Of a stretch of DNA of 44,911 nt, positions 23,961 through 31,329 are shown one piece after another. This DNA is from a virus: positions 1 to 44,911 of IMG/VR virus record IMGVR_UViG_3300033149_003571; one strand, written 5' to 3'. A program made the position numbers and the translations under genes. Each line of letters starts with the position of its first letter. Positions within the stretch are counted from its first letter, which is position 1. Below the pieces are notes generated by a model. The model made no database searches and was not told where the DNA came from. It saw only the letters and a list, made by a program, of their open reading frames with translations.

Positions 23961-24670
23961 AGGTGCTGTGAGCGAGATTGATGGACAAGCTAGAACACGG
24001 GGATGCTGTCAAGCGGCGAGAGACGGGAATAAGTCCCCGTACGAGTCCGATGCCCGTGGGACACATTCAATTGCGCTCCATCGAGGTTACGTGTTTTGGC
24101 GCTGAAGGGCATGGTGGAGGGAAATGTAGTAGGTGCCGGGAAACCGGGCAGCACCTTTTATATTGCTGGCGCTATCAGAAAATGGAAGTGGTAGGTCGGG
24201 ATAAGTGTCGGATTGATCAACCGGAGGGCTACCCCGATACGCAGGTTCGAGTCCTGCCGCTGGCTATAAACCAGCGCGGCTCAAGGCATTATGGGGCTAA
24301 GGGGTAGAGGGTGAGCGGACTGCACCGATTATTCGGGTGGGGTGATTGCAGAGATTTCTCAGCGGACCGCCACAGGGTTGCCGCCTGTCGCTGGCTGGAG
24401 TGCTAAAGGTTCCTACTTTCTGACAAGTACCCCCGGGTACTTTGTAGTAAGTCTGCAATAGGTTAGTAGGTCAAGGTGCTGCGAGTGAATATTGCGGGTT
24501 GTATGGGGGCACCTATACACTGTGCCAGAAATGGCCTTGTCCCGGATATTGCGCTCCATCAAGGGCCACCTGCCTAGGAAGGGGTAGTTGGTGGACGAGG
24601 GTAATGTAGTAGATGCCGGGGTCACATCCGGGCAGCACCTATAGTCGGTAATCCCTCCTTGAGAGGGATT
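23961..24670 (+). ncRNA. Large structured RNA candidate with two related domains
   Basis: About 710 bases with no convincing ORF. Domain A (23961-24156) and domain B (24474-24640) are each closed by the same 8-bp pair AGGTGCTG/CAGCACCT. They share ATTGCGCTCCATC, AATGTAGTAG and TGCCGGG...CCGGGCAGCACC blocks. The middle part contains a tRNA T-arm look-alike (GCAGG TTCGAGT CCTGC, 24241-24257), then CGCTGG/CCAGCG (24258-24276), ACAGG/CCTGT (24372-24388) and AAGTACC/GGTACTT (24425-24442). It ends in an 8-bp hairpin (24650-24670). It may belong to phage giant RNAs such as GOLLD or ROOL, but I cannot confirm the class. Strand is inferred from neighbours and the TATAAT at 23908. Confidence 0.65.
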
Positions 24671-24697
24671 GACAAATGCTAGTGGGCATGATAGTAT
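24669..24697 (+). promoter_or_regulatory. Sigma70-type promoter ahead of the HNH gene
   Basis: TTGACA at 24669-24674, a 17-base spacer and TAGTAT at 24692-24697. The -35 overlaps the last stem of the structured RNA, so RNA end and promoter are interlocked. The transcript would have a leader of about 90 bases before the ATG at 24795. Confidence 0.6.
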
Positions 24698-24794
24698 ATG
24701 ATCATGATATTCTGCAAAACCTTACAATTAGCAACCCCAATATTCAGTGCCTTTGCGGGCACGCTGGATGGCGGGGTTTTTCTTTGGAGGTTTT

Positions 24795-25289
24795 ATGAAA
24801 ATATATGTTTTGGAAGTTGATAAAAATGAATATAGAGAGAAAAAATTAGCGGTAGAAATAGATGGAAATGATTGTTGGAATGTTATTTCTCATCAACCTA
24901 AAGATACTGGTTATATTGCATTCACAAGAAACGGGAAACATATAAGAATCCATAGATATATCTATGAGAAATATTTTGGTCCAATTCCAAAGGGTCTTTT
25001 CGTATGTCATTCATGTGATAATCGCAAATGTATAAATCCAAAACATTTATGGCTTGGGACCAATCGTGAAAATTTACAAGATATGATAGAAAAAGGCAGA
25101 AATAATAATCAAAAACTATCTGTATTGGGGGAAGATAATAGTCAGGCAAAATTAACCGAGAAAGATATCATAAGTATAAGAAAAGAACGCAAGACGGGAT
25201 TAACGATGAAATCATTGGCACAAAAATATAATGTAAGTGATTCTAATATACATAGAATTATCCACAGGCAATTATGGTCCCATATATAA
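24795..25289 (+). CDS. HNH homing endonuclease with DNA-binding tail
   Basis: A 164-aa protein. The ATG at 24795 is chosen for its GGAGG SD; an upstream frame extension to 24747 lacks one. The HNH core is HRYIYEKYFGPIPKG, then VCHSCDNRKCINPKHLWLGT (HNH_3 type). The C-terminal KLTEKDIISIRKERKTGLT...LAQKYNVSDSNIHRI is an HTH DNA-recognition unit as in SPO1-like endonucleases. Its DNA is more AT-rich than its neighbours, a sign of recent transfer. It sits free-standing right after the structured RNA. Confidence 0.9.
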   Translation: MKIYVLEVDKNEYREKKLAVEIDGNDCWNVISHQPKDTGYIAFTRNGKHIRIHRYIYEKYFGPIPKGLFVCHSCDNRKCINPKHLWLGTNRENLQDMIEKGRNNNQKLSVLGEDNSQAKLTEKDIISIRKERKTGLTMKSLAQKYNVSDSNIHRIIHRQLWSHI

Positions 25290-25358
25290 AAAAATTAGCC
25301 GGAGATTTTCGTGTTACGAGTAGTCCGGCAAAGGTTTGATAACTTATTGGAGGAAAGA

Positions 25359-26702
25359 ATGTCTCAAGAAAAGTTGGAAACCATAGCATTTAACGATTCA
25401 GTTAGAAGATACTGGATACGGGGATGGGTGTATAACATGGTGAAGAACGAACCGCACCTAAAACAACTTTTTAAGGACAAAGAGAAACAAGCCTTAATAG
25501 GTTCGGCAAAAACAGAGAAGAAAAAGCCGGCTCTAGTGTTAGGCGCTGGCCCAAGTCTAGACGAGATTGCTCCCAGGTTGGGAGAGTGGAGGGGGACTAT
25601 ATTTATACCCAATTCCTTGACAAAATGGTGTGATGCTATTGGCCGACATGCTGAGTATATTATAGCGATTGATGCCTCACGAGAAATAGGCGACGATCTC
25701 CAAGGTCCGCATTATCATCGTTCTACTTTGCTCACCCATCCCGCAGTAGACCCACATGTCTTTGAATCATTTGATGGACCGATTAAACTGTTCAGAATGT
25801 TTGAACCCGGGAATGAGATTATTAATATTTTATATGCCACATTATATCCCTGGATCGAGGCATATGTGATTAATTCGGGATGTGTGACAAATGCCATGAT
25901 TTTGATAGCAAGCTTGTTAGGATACAGCCCCCTTTATCTTTTGGGACATGATTTTGCCTATCCCGATGGGGTGATGCGGTTCCAGGATTTTAATTACCGG
26001 GGCAATTTTACGTATCTCCCAAAACAAGTTAAGAAGATGGTGAATCACGAAGATCCTTGGGAAAAACCCCAATTGTTAACAAGCGATGAGGGTTTGTTAA
26101 CTACCCGGACGATGGTCTTCTATAAGCAGACGTTTCTTTGTAATTACAAGCTTACCGGGGCCCAGTTAATCAACATGAGCAAAAAAAGCATTCTAAAGCC
26201 CGAACTTCCCTTTGCCCCGCTTGATGAAGTGTTAAAAGCCCAAACGGATAAAAAATTAGCAGCCAAGTTAAAGAAATTGCACAGAAGCCGAGCAAAGATT
26301 GACGAGGTATGCGACAATTATTTAGTGCCAAGAGGAATATACGCCAAATATCATAAAGAGATAGGTGCGATTTTGGGTATAGAAATTGTAAGTGGTATGC
26401 CCCAAAAACTAGCACAATGGGAGCGAGAGCTTAGAGGGACCGAGGAAGCGATGAAACAGTGGACGCCCCCATCAAAGGAAAAGCCTTATTGGACCAGGGA
26501 AGGCGTGACATTAACAGAGATACCAGATTGGGAGTGGAAAGATGAACCCGATAATAATGACACAGTGCAGGATCAAGAACAGCCGGTTTCCGGGGAAGAT
26601 GTTAAAGAAGGTACACGGAAAGACGTTGCTACAAATCCACCTGGAACGACTCAGGCCCCTGTTGGAGATTCAACCGGAAACAGATCATCCACTGGCAAAT
26701 GA
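25359..26702 (+). CDS. Maf/DUF115-like protein, putative nonulosonate glycosyltransferase
   Basis: 447 aa from the ATG at 25359, SD GGAGGAAAG; an in-frame GTG at 25311 would add 16 residues. The core has PALVLGAGPSLDE (about 58-70), a 6-hydroxymethylpterin pyrophosphokinase/DUF115 Rossmann signature, then VINSGCVTNAMILIASLLGY and LLGHDFAYPDG. DUF115 proteins include Maf flagellin glycosyltransferases that use CMP-nonulosonates. The context of NeuB- and cytidylyltransferase-like genes supports that role. The C-terminal 50 residues are low-complexity (Pro, Gly, Thr, Ser) because they are read over the next gene in another frame. Confidence 0.75.
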   Translation: MSQEKLETIAFNDSVRRYWIRGWVYNMVKNEPHLKQLFKDKEKQALIGSAKTEKKKPALVLGAGPSLDEIAPRLGEWRGTIFIPNSLTKWCDAIGRHAEYIIAIDASREIGDDLQGPHYHRSTLLTHPAVDPHVFESFDGPIKLFRMFEPGNEIINILYATLYPWIEAYVINSGCVTNAMILIASLLGYSPLYLLGHDFAYPDGVMRFQDFNYRGNFTYLPKQVKKMVNHEDPWEKPQLLTSDEGLLTTRTMVFYKQTFLCNYKLTGAQLINMSKKSILKPELPFAPLDEVLKAQTDKKLAAKLKKLHRSRAKIDEVCDNYLVPRGIYAKYHKEIGAILGIEIVSGMPQKLAQWERELRGTEEAMKQWTPPSKEKPYWTREGVTLTEIPDWEWKDEPDNNDTVQDQEQPVSGEDVKEGTRKDVATNPPGTTQAPVGDSTGNRSSTGK

Positions 26703-27318
26703 CCTAATTGTTGCAATTCCCGATTCTCCTGAAGAAGATCGGGTTGAAAAGGAATGCAAACGCTTAAAAGTAAAATGTTTCCGGGGAAGCGAAGACGATG
26801 TTTTGGACAGATATTATCAATGCGCTAAAAAGTATAATGCCAACCCTATTATTCGTTGCACTTCCGATGATCCTTTTGTGGATTGGAAAGTTATCGCTAG
26901 AGCAATTGCCAAATTCAATCGGTTCGAGTGTGACTATGTCACGAACGCCTGGCCCGGAAGAGAAACGTATCCCGAAGGACTCGATGTGCAAATTATAGCT
27001 TTCAAGATGTTGGAACACATGTGGGAACATGCCCGGGAGCCCGCCGAACGAGAACATATTACGCCCTATATGTGGAATCACAAATATGATTTCCATATTC
27101 GACACGAACGTAATCGCCGGGATTATTCGCATTATAGATGGACGGTTGATTATGCTTCTGACATGGCAATGGTATCTGATGTAATGGCCCATTTTGGCAA
27201 TAAGCCGTTTTTGATGGAAGAGCTTATAGGTTATTGGTTTGAGCATCCGGAAAAAGCCAGGACCAGGGCTAACGTAGAACGAAAACAGGGGATCAATAGG
27301 AGTCTAAAAAATGCCTAA
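26542..27318 (+). CDS. SpsF/NeuA-like cytidylyltransferase
   Basis: A 258-aa protein; ATG 26542 with GGGAG upstream. The N-terminal nucleotide-binding motif IIMTQCRIKNSRFPGKMLKK matches the QARxxSSRLPGKxL pattern of CTP-transferase_3 enzymes (SpsF, NeuA, KdsB). CTSDDPFVDWKVI carries the catalytic Asp region. Expected product: a CMP-activated sugar acid. The first 161 bases overlap the upstream gene out of frame, so the signature motif itself is overprinted. Stop overlaps the DegT start. Confidence 0.8.
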   Translation: MNPIIMTQCRIKNSRFPGKMLKKVHGKTLLQIHLERLRPLLEIQPETDHPLANDLIVAIPDSPEEDRVEKECKRLKVKCFRGSEDDVLDRYYQCAKKYNANPIIRCTSDDPFVDWKVIARAIAKFNRFECDYVTNAWPGRETYPEGLDVQIIAFKMLEHMWEHAREPAEREHITPYMWNHKYDFHIRHERNRRDYSHYRWTVDYASDMAMVSDVMAHFGNKPFLMEELIGYWFEHPEKARTRANVERKQGINRSLKNA

Positions 27319-28420
27319 CCAAAAATATCTAGGCACTTCTACTTGTGTGTCCCAGCTAGAAAAGGTCTTTGCTAAAAAAATGGGTGTGGAATATGCCATA
27401 GCAATGAATTCTGGTACCTCTACTTTACACGCCACACTTGTAGCCTTAGGGATAGGTCCCGGGGATGAAGTAATTGTACCAGCACTTGGGCCGATTATGA
27501 CCGCTGCCGCAGTAATACATGCCGGCGCCAAACCGGTATTTTGCGATGTAGAACCTTTCACCTTTGTTTTAGATAATCGAGCTTGTCTACGTATCCTTTT
27601 AACGCACAGAACAAAAGCTGTTATTTCCGTGTCTCTTTATGGCTTGCCAGTCCGGCTTGACGAGGTTAAGGCATTTTGCGAAGACCATAATATAATACAC
27701 ATAGAAGATAATGCTCAGTGTCTTTTCGCAAGGTTCAAGGATGACCTTGTGGGACATTTTAGCCACGCCGCTTCTTATAGTTTTGAGCAGAGTAAACATA
27801 TCAGTTGTGGAGAAGGCGGGATTGTAACAACAAATGATGGATATTTAGCCGAGAATATCCGGCGATATGCCAACCAGGGGTATGCATGTATGACCGCAGA
27901 AGGATCGAGCCTAACCAAAGAAGAAATCCAACAATTGGGTTACAAGAGACATTCTTGTATAGGTTGGAATTATCGGATGGCTGAACCTCTGGCCGAGATA
28001 GCTTTGAACCAAGTGGAAAGAATGGAAGAGATAGTTAACCGACGTAGGGCAAATGCCGAGATGCTTCGCCTAGTGTTGAAAGATTATGATTTTTTCTTCC
28101 CCCAAGTAGTGCCGACGGACCGGACCCATGCTTACTATACCCTAGCGGCAATGTATGATTCAGAAACTACTAATGTAAAATGGGGGCAGCTTTATGATCG
28201 TTATAAACATTATGGGGGCGATGGTTTCTATTCCTGCTGGAGTGTACCTTATGCTGAGCCTGCTCTTGCCGATTGTGGTTATAGCGGCAAGTGTACTTGT
28301 GCCGAGCATTTGGCGGAACGAATTGTTCAATTTCCCACTAATCAGAAAAATGCGGATGAAATCACCCAATGCGCCCAAGCATTAAGGAAAACTTGTGATG
28401 AAATTGATAATTGCAGGTAG
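27311..28420 (+). CDS. DegT/DnrJ/EryC1-family PLP aminotransferase
   Basis: A 369-aa protein, the usual family length. Signs: MNSGTSTLHATLVALGIGPG (cofactor phosphate site), HIEDNAQCLFA (Asp for the pyridine nitrogen), SFEQSKHISCGEGG (catalytic Lys), then RHSCIGWNYRMAEPLAEIAL. It would transaminate a keto-sugar, as in bacillosamine, legionaminic or 8-amino sugar acid pathways. The start ATGCCTAACC contains part of the genome-wide motif. Overlaps both neighbours, so it forms one operon. Confidence 0.85.
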   Translation: MPNQKYLGTSTCVSQLEKVFAKKMGVEYAIAMNSGTSTLHATLVALGIGPGDEVIVPALGPIMTAAAVIHAGAKPVFCDVEPFTFVLDNRACLRILLTHRTKAVISVSLYGLPVRLDEVKAFCEDHNIIHIEDNAQCLFARFKDDLVGHFSHAASYSFEQSKHISCGEGGIVTTNDGYLAENIRRYANQGYACMTAEGSSLTKEEIQQLGYKRHSCIGWNYRMAEPLAEIALNQVERMEEIVNRRRANAEMLRLVLKDYDFFFPQVVPTDRTHAYYTLAAMYDSETTNVKWGQLYDRYKHYGGDGFYSCWSVPYAEPALADCGYSGKCTCAEHLAERIVQFPTNQKNADEITQCAQALRKTCDEIDNCR

Positions 28421-29075
28421 TGAGGGCCTACTGGGAAAGGTAATAGCAGAATATTATGAAAAGACAGGAACAAAGGTTATCCGGGTGGATAAGAAACTCG
28501 GCCATGACCTCACCAGCGAAAAGCAAGTTAAGGCCCTGGTGGTGGCTAATCCTGATGCTAATGGACTCGTTGTGTTGTTTGCTCTTAATCCCACGCCTAA
28601 CGATACTACTTTTTCGATTAGCAACCTGCCCCTTGCATCGGTGCGAGCCTACCTTCGCGTCAATCTGGAAGCAGTGTATGCCCTGGTTCGGGAGTATGCT
28701 AGTGTTGCTCCCCCAGGTAGCGTCGTGGTTTTATTTTCTAGCACATATGGTCTTGTGTCGCCGAATCCCGGAATTTACCCCAAGGGACACATAAAACACC
28801 CTGCCTATTCAATAACAAAAGCAGGAATTGTTGGCATGACAAAGTACTTCGCTGTTCATTTGGCACCCAAGATTAGAGTAAACTGTATCGCCCCCGGAGG
28901 AGTATGGAACAATCAAGATTCTACTTTTATACGGAAATATGACAAAATTGTGCCAATAGGAAGAATGATGAAAAAGGAAGAAATTATAGGCCCGGTCAAA
29001 TTTCTTCTTTCCGATGATTCTTCCTATATGACCGGGGCCACGCTGATATACGACGGTGGGTACACCGCCTGGTAG
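28398..29075 (+). CDS. Short-chain dehydrogenase/reductase
   Basis: 225 aa from the ATG at 28398 (a GTG at 28395 is also in frame). The Rossmann start is MKLIIAGSEGLLGKVIAEYY, catalytic YxxxK is AYSITKAG (about 136-143), and the end is SSYMTGATLIYDGGYTAW, typical of classical SDRs. It could oxidise the sugar position that the DegT enzyme then aminates. Last gene before a terminator. Confidence 0.85.
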   Translation: MKLIIAGSEGLLGKVIAEYYEKTGTKVIRVDKKLGHDLTSEKQVKALVVANPDANGLVVLFALNPTPNDTTFSISNLPLASVRAYLRVNLEAVYALVREYASVAPPGSVVVLFSSTYGLVSPNPGIYPKGHIKHPAYSITKAGIVGMTKYFAVHLAPKIRVNCIAPGGVWNNQDSTFIRKYDKIVPIGRMMKKEEIIGPVKFLLSDDSSYMTGATLIYDGGYTAW

Positions 29076-29087
29076 AGACAGCACTAT

Positions 29088-29120
29088 AAAAAACCGCCCC
29101 GAAGATCACAGGGCGGTTTT
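29088..29120. terminator. Bidirectional intrinsic terminator
   Basis: Stem AAACCGCCC/GGGCGGTTT with A-runs on the left and a T-run on the right, between the convergent + strand SDR gene and the minus-strand operon. It should stop transcripts from both sides. Confidence 0.9.
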
Positions 29121-29159
29121 GTCAAATTCGGTGCCTAACTATTCTTAATAATTTCTTCT

Positions 29160-29318
29160 CTAGTCATTTTTGTCCCCATGCAATTCTTTTAATATCTCGA
29201 TCATCTGCATTTGGTGTGCTAGATAATCACGCCCATATTTAGGTAGCTTGGCAATAACCTGCACCCACCTTTGGCTCACTTGGGCCACCTGGGCTATTTG
29301 TTTAGTTGTGTATAGCAT
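29160..29318 (-). CDS. 52-aa MerR/XRE-like HTH protein
   Basis: The minus-strand ATG at 29318 overlaps the upstream gene. MLYTTKQIAQVAQVSQRWVQ is a MerR/excisionase-like helix-turn-helix start, followed by an amphipathic helix (AHQMQMIEILKEL). Last gene of the minus-strand operon. A likely small DNA-binding regulator, made from a short ORF easily missed. Confidence 0.6.
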   Translation of the reverse strand: MLYTTKQIAQVAQVSQRWVQVIAKLPKYGRDYLAHQMQMIEILKELHGDKND

Positions 29319-29520
29319 TCTCGATTATCCTGTAATCATGTTTTCTAAGATAAAAACATTTATCTGGCAATGCAGTCACGTATTTTTCAAGCACCCGACG
29401 GCTCCTCGAAAGCGCAATCGGCCGCCACTGCCAAGTATGGATTATGGGCATGGCCATGCGGCCATAGCCGTCCTTTGTGTTGTTGACAATCTTGTCAACT
29501 TTGATTTCTAGGATTTTCAT
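29302..29520 (-). CDS. Hypothetical 72-aa protein
   Basis: Starts at ATG 29520, overlapping the upstream gene stop. It is basic (WRPIALSRSRRVLEKYV). An 18-bp perfect-arm palindrome (29482-29499, GTTGACAA/TTGTCAAC) lies in its 5' codons. Family not recognised. It overlaps the HTH gene by 17 bases, supporting translation of both. Confidence 0.5.
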   Translation of the reverse strand: MKILEIKVDKIVNNTKDGYGRMAMPIIHTWQWRPIALSRSRRVLEKYVTALPDKCFYLRKHDYRIIENAIHN

Positions 29521-29729
29521 ACTTTCATCCCTTGGTCTTTTTTAGCCTCAATATCCTTTTGTAAGGCTTTCCAGTCATAGGCAACTTGGTCATAAGCTTC
29601 TTGTAAGCCATCATAAAATCCCTTGGCATAGCAGCGCTCTAAATGTAAGCGCTGCTTCATGGCCCAGCGCGCCATGTACAAACTATCTCCACGGCAATAC
29701 TTAACGTACTCAAGATAATCATCAATCAT
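29517..29729 (-). CDS. Hypothetical 70-aa protein
   Basis: Start ATG 29729 with GGGAGG upstream on the minus strand; the frame is open further upstream but that region overprints the next gene. Helical and Tyr-rich (YARWAMKQRLHLERCYAKG is close to its centre). Family not recognised. Confidence 0.55.
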   Translation of the reverse strand: MIDDYLEYVKYCRGDSLYMARWAMKQRLHLERCYAKGFYDGLQEAYDQVAYDWKALQKDIEAKKDQGMKV

Positions 29730-29956
29730 GATTTTACCTCCCAATATGGCGGCTGTATTACGTAAAATATTTTTTCTCTTGGTATTACTACAGCATGATC
29801 CCGGTCCCAATCGTGTTTATTTTTCAACCAGCGTTCCCCGGTGATGATATTACCTACAACAGATGTCACTCTGTACCACTTACCATGCGGCAACACTTTC
29901 ACCTGACAAGCTGGAGCGATATCAAAGGTTCTATAGTCATAACAAGCGATTTTCAT
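29726..29956 (-). CDS. Hypothetical 76-aa protein
   Basis: Start ATG 29956 with GGGAGG. Contains FDIAPACQVKVLPHGKWYRV and GNIITGERWLKNK: a beta-rich, small SH3- or OB-like pattern, but no named family. Translationally coupled to the downstream gene. Confidence 0.55.
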   Translation of the reverse strand: MKIACYDYRTFDIAPACQVKVLPHGKWYRVTSVVGNIITGERWLKNKHDWDRDHAVVIPREKIFYVIQPPYWEVKS

Positions 29957-29960
29957 ATCT

Positions 29961-30161
29961 TTACCTCCCGGTCTTTCTTGCGCTAGTACACATAGCCGCT
30001 AATTTCCTTTGTTCAATCAAATCTAGCAGCTTATTTATTATCTTAGCTGCTTCATTCCAGTCATCCATATTCCACTTGTTGCGTCCAGCTTTTTGCATAG
30101 AACGATTGCTTACGTCCCAACCCGCAGCGTATGCAATTTCCCTGGTAAGTAATGACTTCAT
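29961..30161 (-). CDS. Hypothetical 66-aa protein
   Basis: Minus-strand ATG 30161, SD GGGAG inside the upstream gene end. It has REIAYAAGWDVSNRSMQKAG (an HTH-like pair of helices) and a Lys/Arg-rich C-terminus. Possible small DNA-binding protein. Confidence 0.5.
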   Translation of the reverse strand: MKSLLTREIAYAAGWDVSNRSMQKAGRNKWNMDDWNEAAKIINKLLDLIEQRKLAAMCTSARKTGR

Positions 30162-30162
30162 A

Positions 30163-30786
30163 TCAATCTCCCTTAACGGCTTTGTGGGCGATCTTGATTA
30201 AATTGATATCGGAGACGTTCTGGGCGATCTTGGTTAAATTGATATCGGCGACGTTCGTGGTATAGACCGTATAGACGGCGGCATAAGCGGCCTGGATATC
30301 GGCACCAGCGACGCCGGAGGCAGCAAGGGTAGCAGCATGGGCGGCGGTGCCAGTGGCATAGAGGGTGGTATAGACAGCATCAGCAGTCTTATTTTTCCCG
30401 TTTAACCAACCATTCGCCCATTTGGTCCATGTCCTGTTTTTACATACTTTCTTTGAGCAGAGAATGGCAAACCGCACTCTTTGCTCTATCGTTATCCGTG
30501 GCATATCTATGCGCCTTATGGTGGTCAGTTTTTTACATCCAACCTTCAGGCCCCTGTTATTCCTGCCGATCTCGCCCTCACACTCCCACATGTGTCCTGT
30601 GTCTGTATCATATTTGCCATGTATGGGATTCATCAGCACCGCCAAAATTGGGTCAGTATAAGCATGTATCCAGTGCTTAGTACACAACCTACCTTTCCCG
30701 TCTGCCGTGTGGGTCACGCCTTCTCCCCATTGGCAGTCTCCATAGGTCTGATCGTTTTTATCAGTCAGCTTGTATAATTTCATCAT
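30163..30786 (-). CDS. Phage protein with N-terminal conserved fold and repetitive Ala-rich tail
   Basis: 207 aa from ATG 30786, SD AGGAGG; the frame is open to 30846 but that would start upstream of the SD. The N-terminal part (KLYKLTDKNDQTYGDCQWGE) resembles phage proteins of unknown function. The middle has several Cys. The C-terminus is Ala/Thr/Val-rich, ending in a duplicated INLTKIAQNVSD/INLIKIAHKAVK, encoded by a 36-bp tandem repeat. First gene of the minus operon, driven by the promoter at 30856-30884. Confidence 0.65.
   Translation of the reverse strand: MMKLYKLTDKNDQTYGDCQWGEGVTHTADGKGRLCTKHWIHAYTDPILAVLMNPIHGKYDTDTGHMWECEGEIGRNNRGLKVGCKKLTTIRRIDMPRITIEQRVRFAILCSKKVCKNRTWTKWANGWLNGKNKTADAVYTTLYATGTAAHAATLAASGVAGADIQAAYAAVYTVYTTNVADINLTKIAQNVSDINLIKIAHKAVKGD
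30186..30257 (-). repeat. Two tandem copies of a 36-bp unit
   Basis: Units 30186-30221 and 30222-30257 differ at only a few positions. They encode a repeated 12-residue segment at the C-terminus of the 207-aa protein. In-frame length means copy number could vary without breaking the gene. Confidence 0.9.
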
Positions 30787-30855
30787 TTTACTCCTCCTAT
30801 ACTTGATTAGACCGCATTTGTTATTTGGTTCGCCTTGGCGAATCATCTATAATAG

Positions 30856-30884
30856 ATACTATCACGAACAGGGTTGCTTGTCAA
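30856..30884 (-). promoter_or_regulatory. Sigma70-type promoter of the minus operon
   Basis: On the minus strand: TTGACA (30884-30879), a 17-base spacer, TAGTAT (30861-30856). The start would be near 30849, about 60 bases before the ATG at 30786. It has the same -35, spacing and -10 as the promoter at 24669. Confidence 0.75.
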
Positions 30885-30942
30885 GTGAAAAACGAAAAAA
30901 AGATGAAAAAAGGCAAAAAAAACGCCTAACTAGCTTAACGAT

Positions 30943-30955
30943 TGTATAGTATACA
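30943..30955. promoter_or_regulatory. Palindromic operator candidate TGTATAGTATACA
   Basis: A 13-base perfect palindrome in the divergent intergenic region, 7 bases ahead of the plus-strand -35. The half-site TGTATAC also occurs as the inverted arms at 14297-14305 and 14320-14328. A repressor binding here could control both divergent promoters. Confidence 0.45.
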
Positions 30956-30961
30956 TTTCCC

Positions 30962-30990
30962 TTGACAATTTGTTGTGAATGATGTATGAT
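30962..30990 (+). promoter_or_regulatory. Sigma70-type promoter of the packaging operon
   Basis: TTGACA at 30962-30967, a 17-base spacer, TATGAT at 30985-30990. It faces the terminase genes. Divergent from the promoter at 30856-30884, with an octamer copy (30923-30930) and a palindrome between them. Confidence 0.75.
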
Positions 30991-31021
30991 AGGCAAGGAG
31001 TACTATTATGATAAGGCAACT

Positions 31022-31168
31022 ATGGATGCGATAGATTATTGGGTAGAGCTATTAGCCGAATATATAGCTATTGATTGTGAGATAGATGATATACGGGATC
31101 ATATGATGGATATGATGGAGAGCGATCCGGATAGCTGGGCGGAGCTCGACCTGCCTAATAAGGAGTAA
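31022..31168 (+). CDS. 48-aa acidic protein
   Basis: The frame is open from 30986 but that ATG overlaps the promoter -10, so ATG 31022 is preferred. The SD AAGGAG (30995-31000) is better spaced for an 8-codon ORF at 31008-31034 that overlaps it, so the peptide may be coupled. Very acidic (DCEIDDIRDHMMDMMESD). Function unknown. Confidence 0.45.
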   Translation: MDAIDYWVELLAEYIAIDCEIDDIRDHMMDMMESDPDSWAELDLPNKE

Positions 31169-31170
31169 AA

Positions 31171-31329
31171 ATGCCTAAAGGAACAAGAGTATATCGATGC
31201 GTACAATCTCTGATTGCTCAGGGTTGGGATAAAGTAACAGCAATCAAGATTTGCCAGGAAAGTACAGGCCAAAGTTATCAAAAAGGCGAAGTATCAAAAA
31301 GCCAGGCGCCTAACAAAAAGAGCAAATAA
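31171..31329 (+). CDS. 52-aa basic protein ahead of the small terminase
   Basis: ATG 31171 with AAGGAG; 52 codons to TAA at 31327. MPKGTRVYRCVQSLIAQGWD then helical AIKICQE, and a Lys-rich end. Small basic proteins like this commonly sit just ahead of terminase genes. The ORF starts ATGCCTAA and also contains GCGCCTAAC near its end. Confidence 0.6.
   Translation: MPKGTRVYRCVQSLIAQGWDKVTAIKICQESTGQSYQKGEVSKSQAPNKKSK

Noticed and set aside
24165-24290. A tRNA gene, because of the perfect T-arm GCAGG TTCGAGT CCTGC
   Set aside because: The seven bases after the T-arm would need GCCAGCG as 5' acceptor arm, which is not present at the right distance; the proper anticodon loop (T33, purine 37) is also missing. 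The following bases instead pair in a local hairpin.
23978-24307. A 109-aa ORF within the structured region
   Set aside because: Poor ribosome site, no recognisable domain, unusual composition, and it runs through stems of the repeated domains; the repeated blocks are not kept in a common frame in the second domain.
23961-25289. A group I or group II intron with its HNH endonuclease
   Set aside because: No interrupted exon can be identified on either side, and I see no domain V or P7/G-site consensus; the HNH gene has its own promoter and looks free-standing.
29482-29499. Perfect palindrome GTTGACAA-TC-TTGTCAAC as an operator
   Set aside because: It lies inside codons of the 72-aa minus-strand gene, with no promoter -10 at either side at proper spacing; may be chance.
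30186-30257. CRISPR-like repeats
   Set aside because: Only two adjacent 36-bp units without spacers, coding in frame; no cas genes. No CRISPR array was seen elsewhere in the window.
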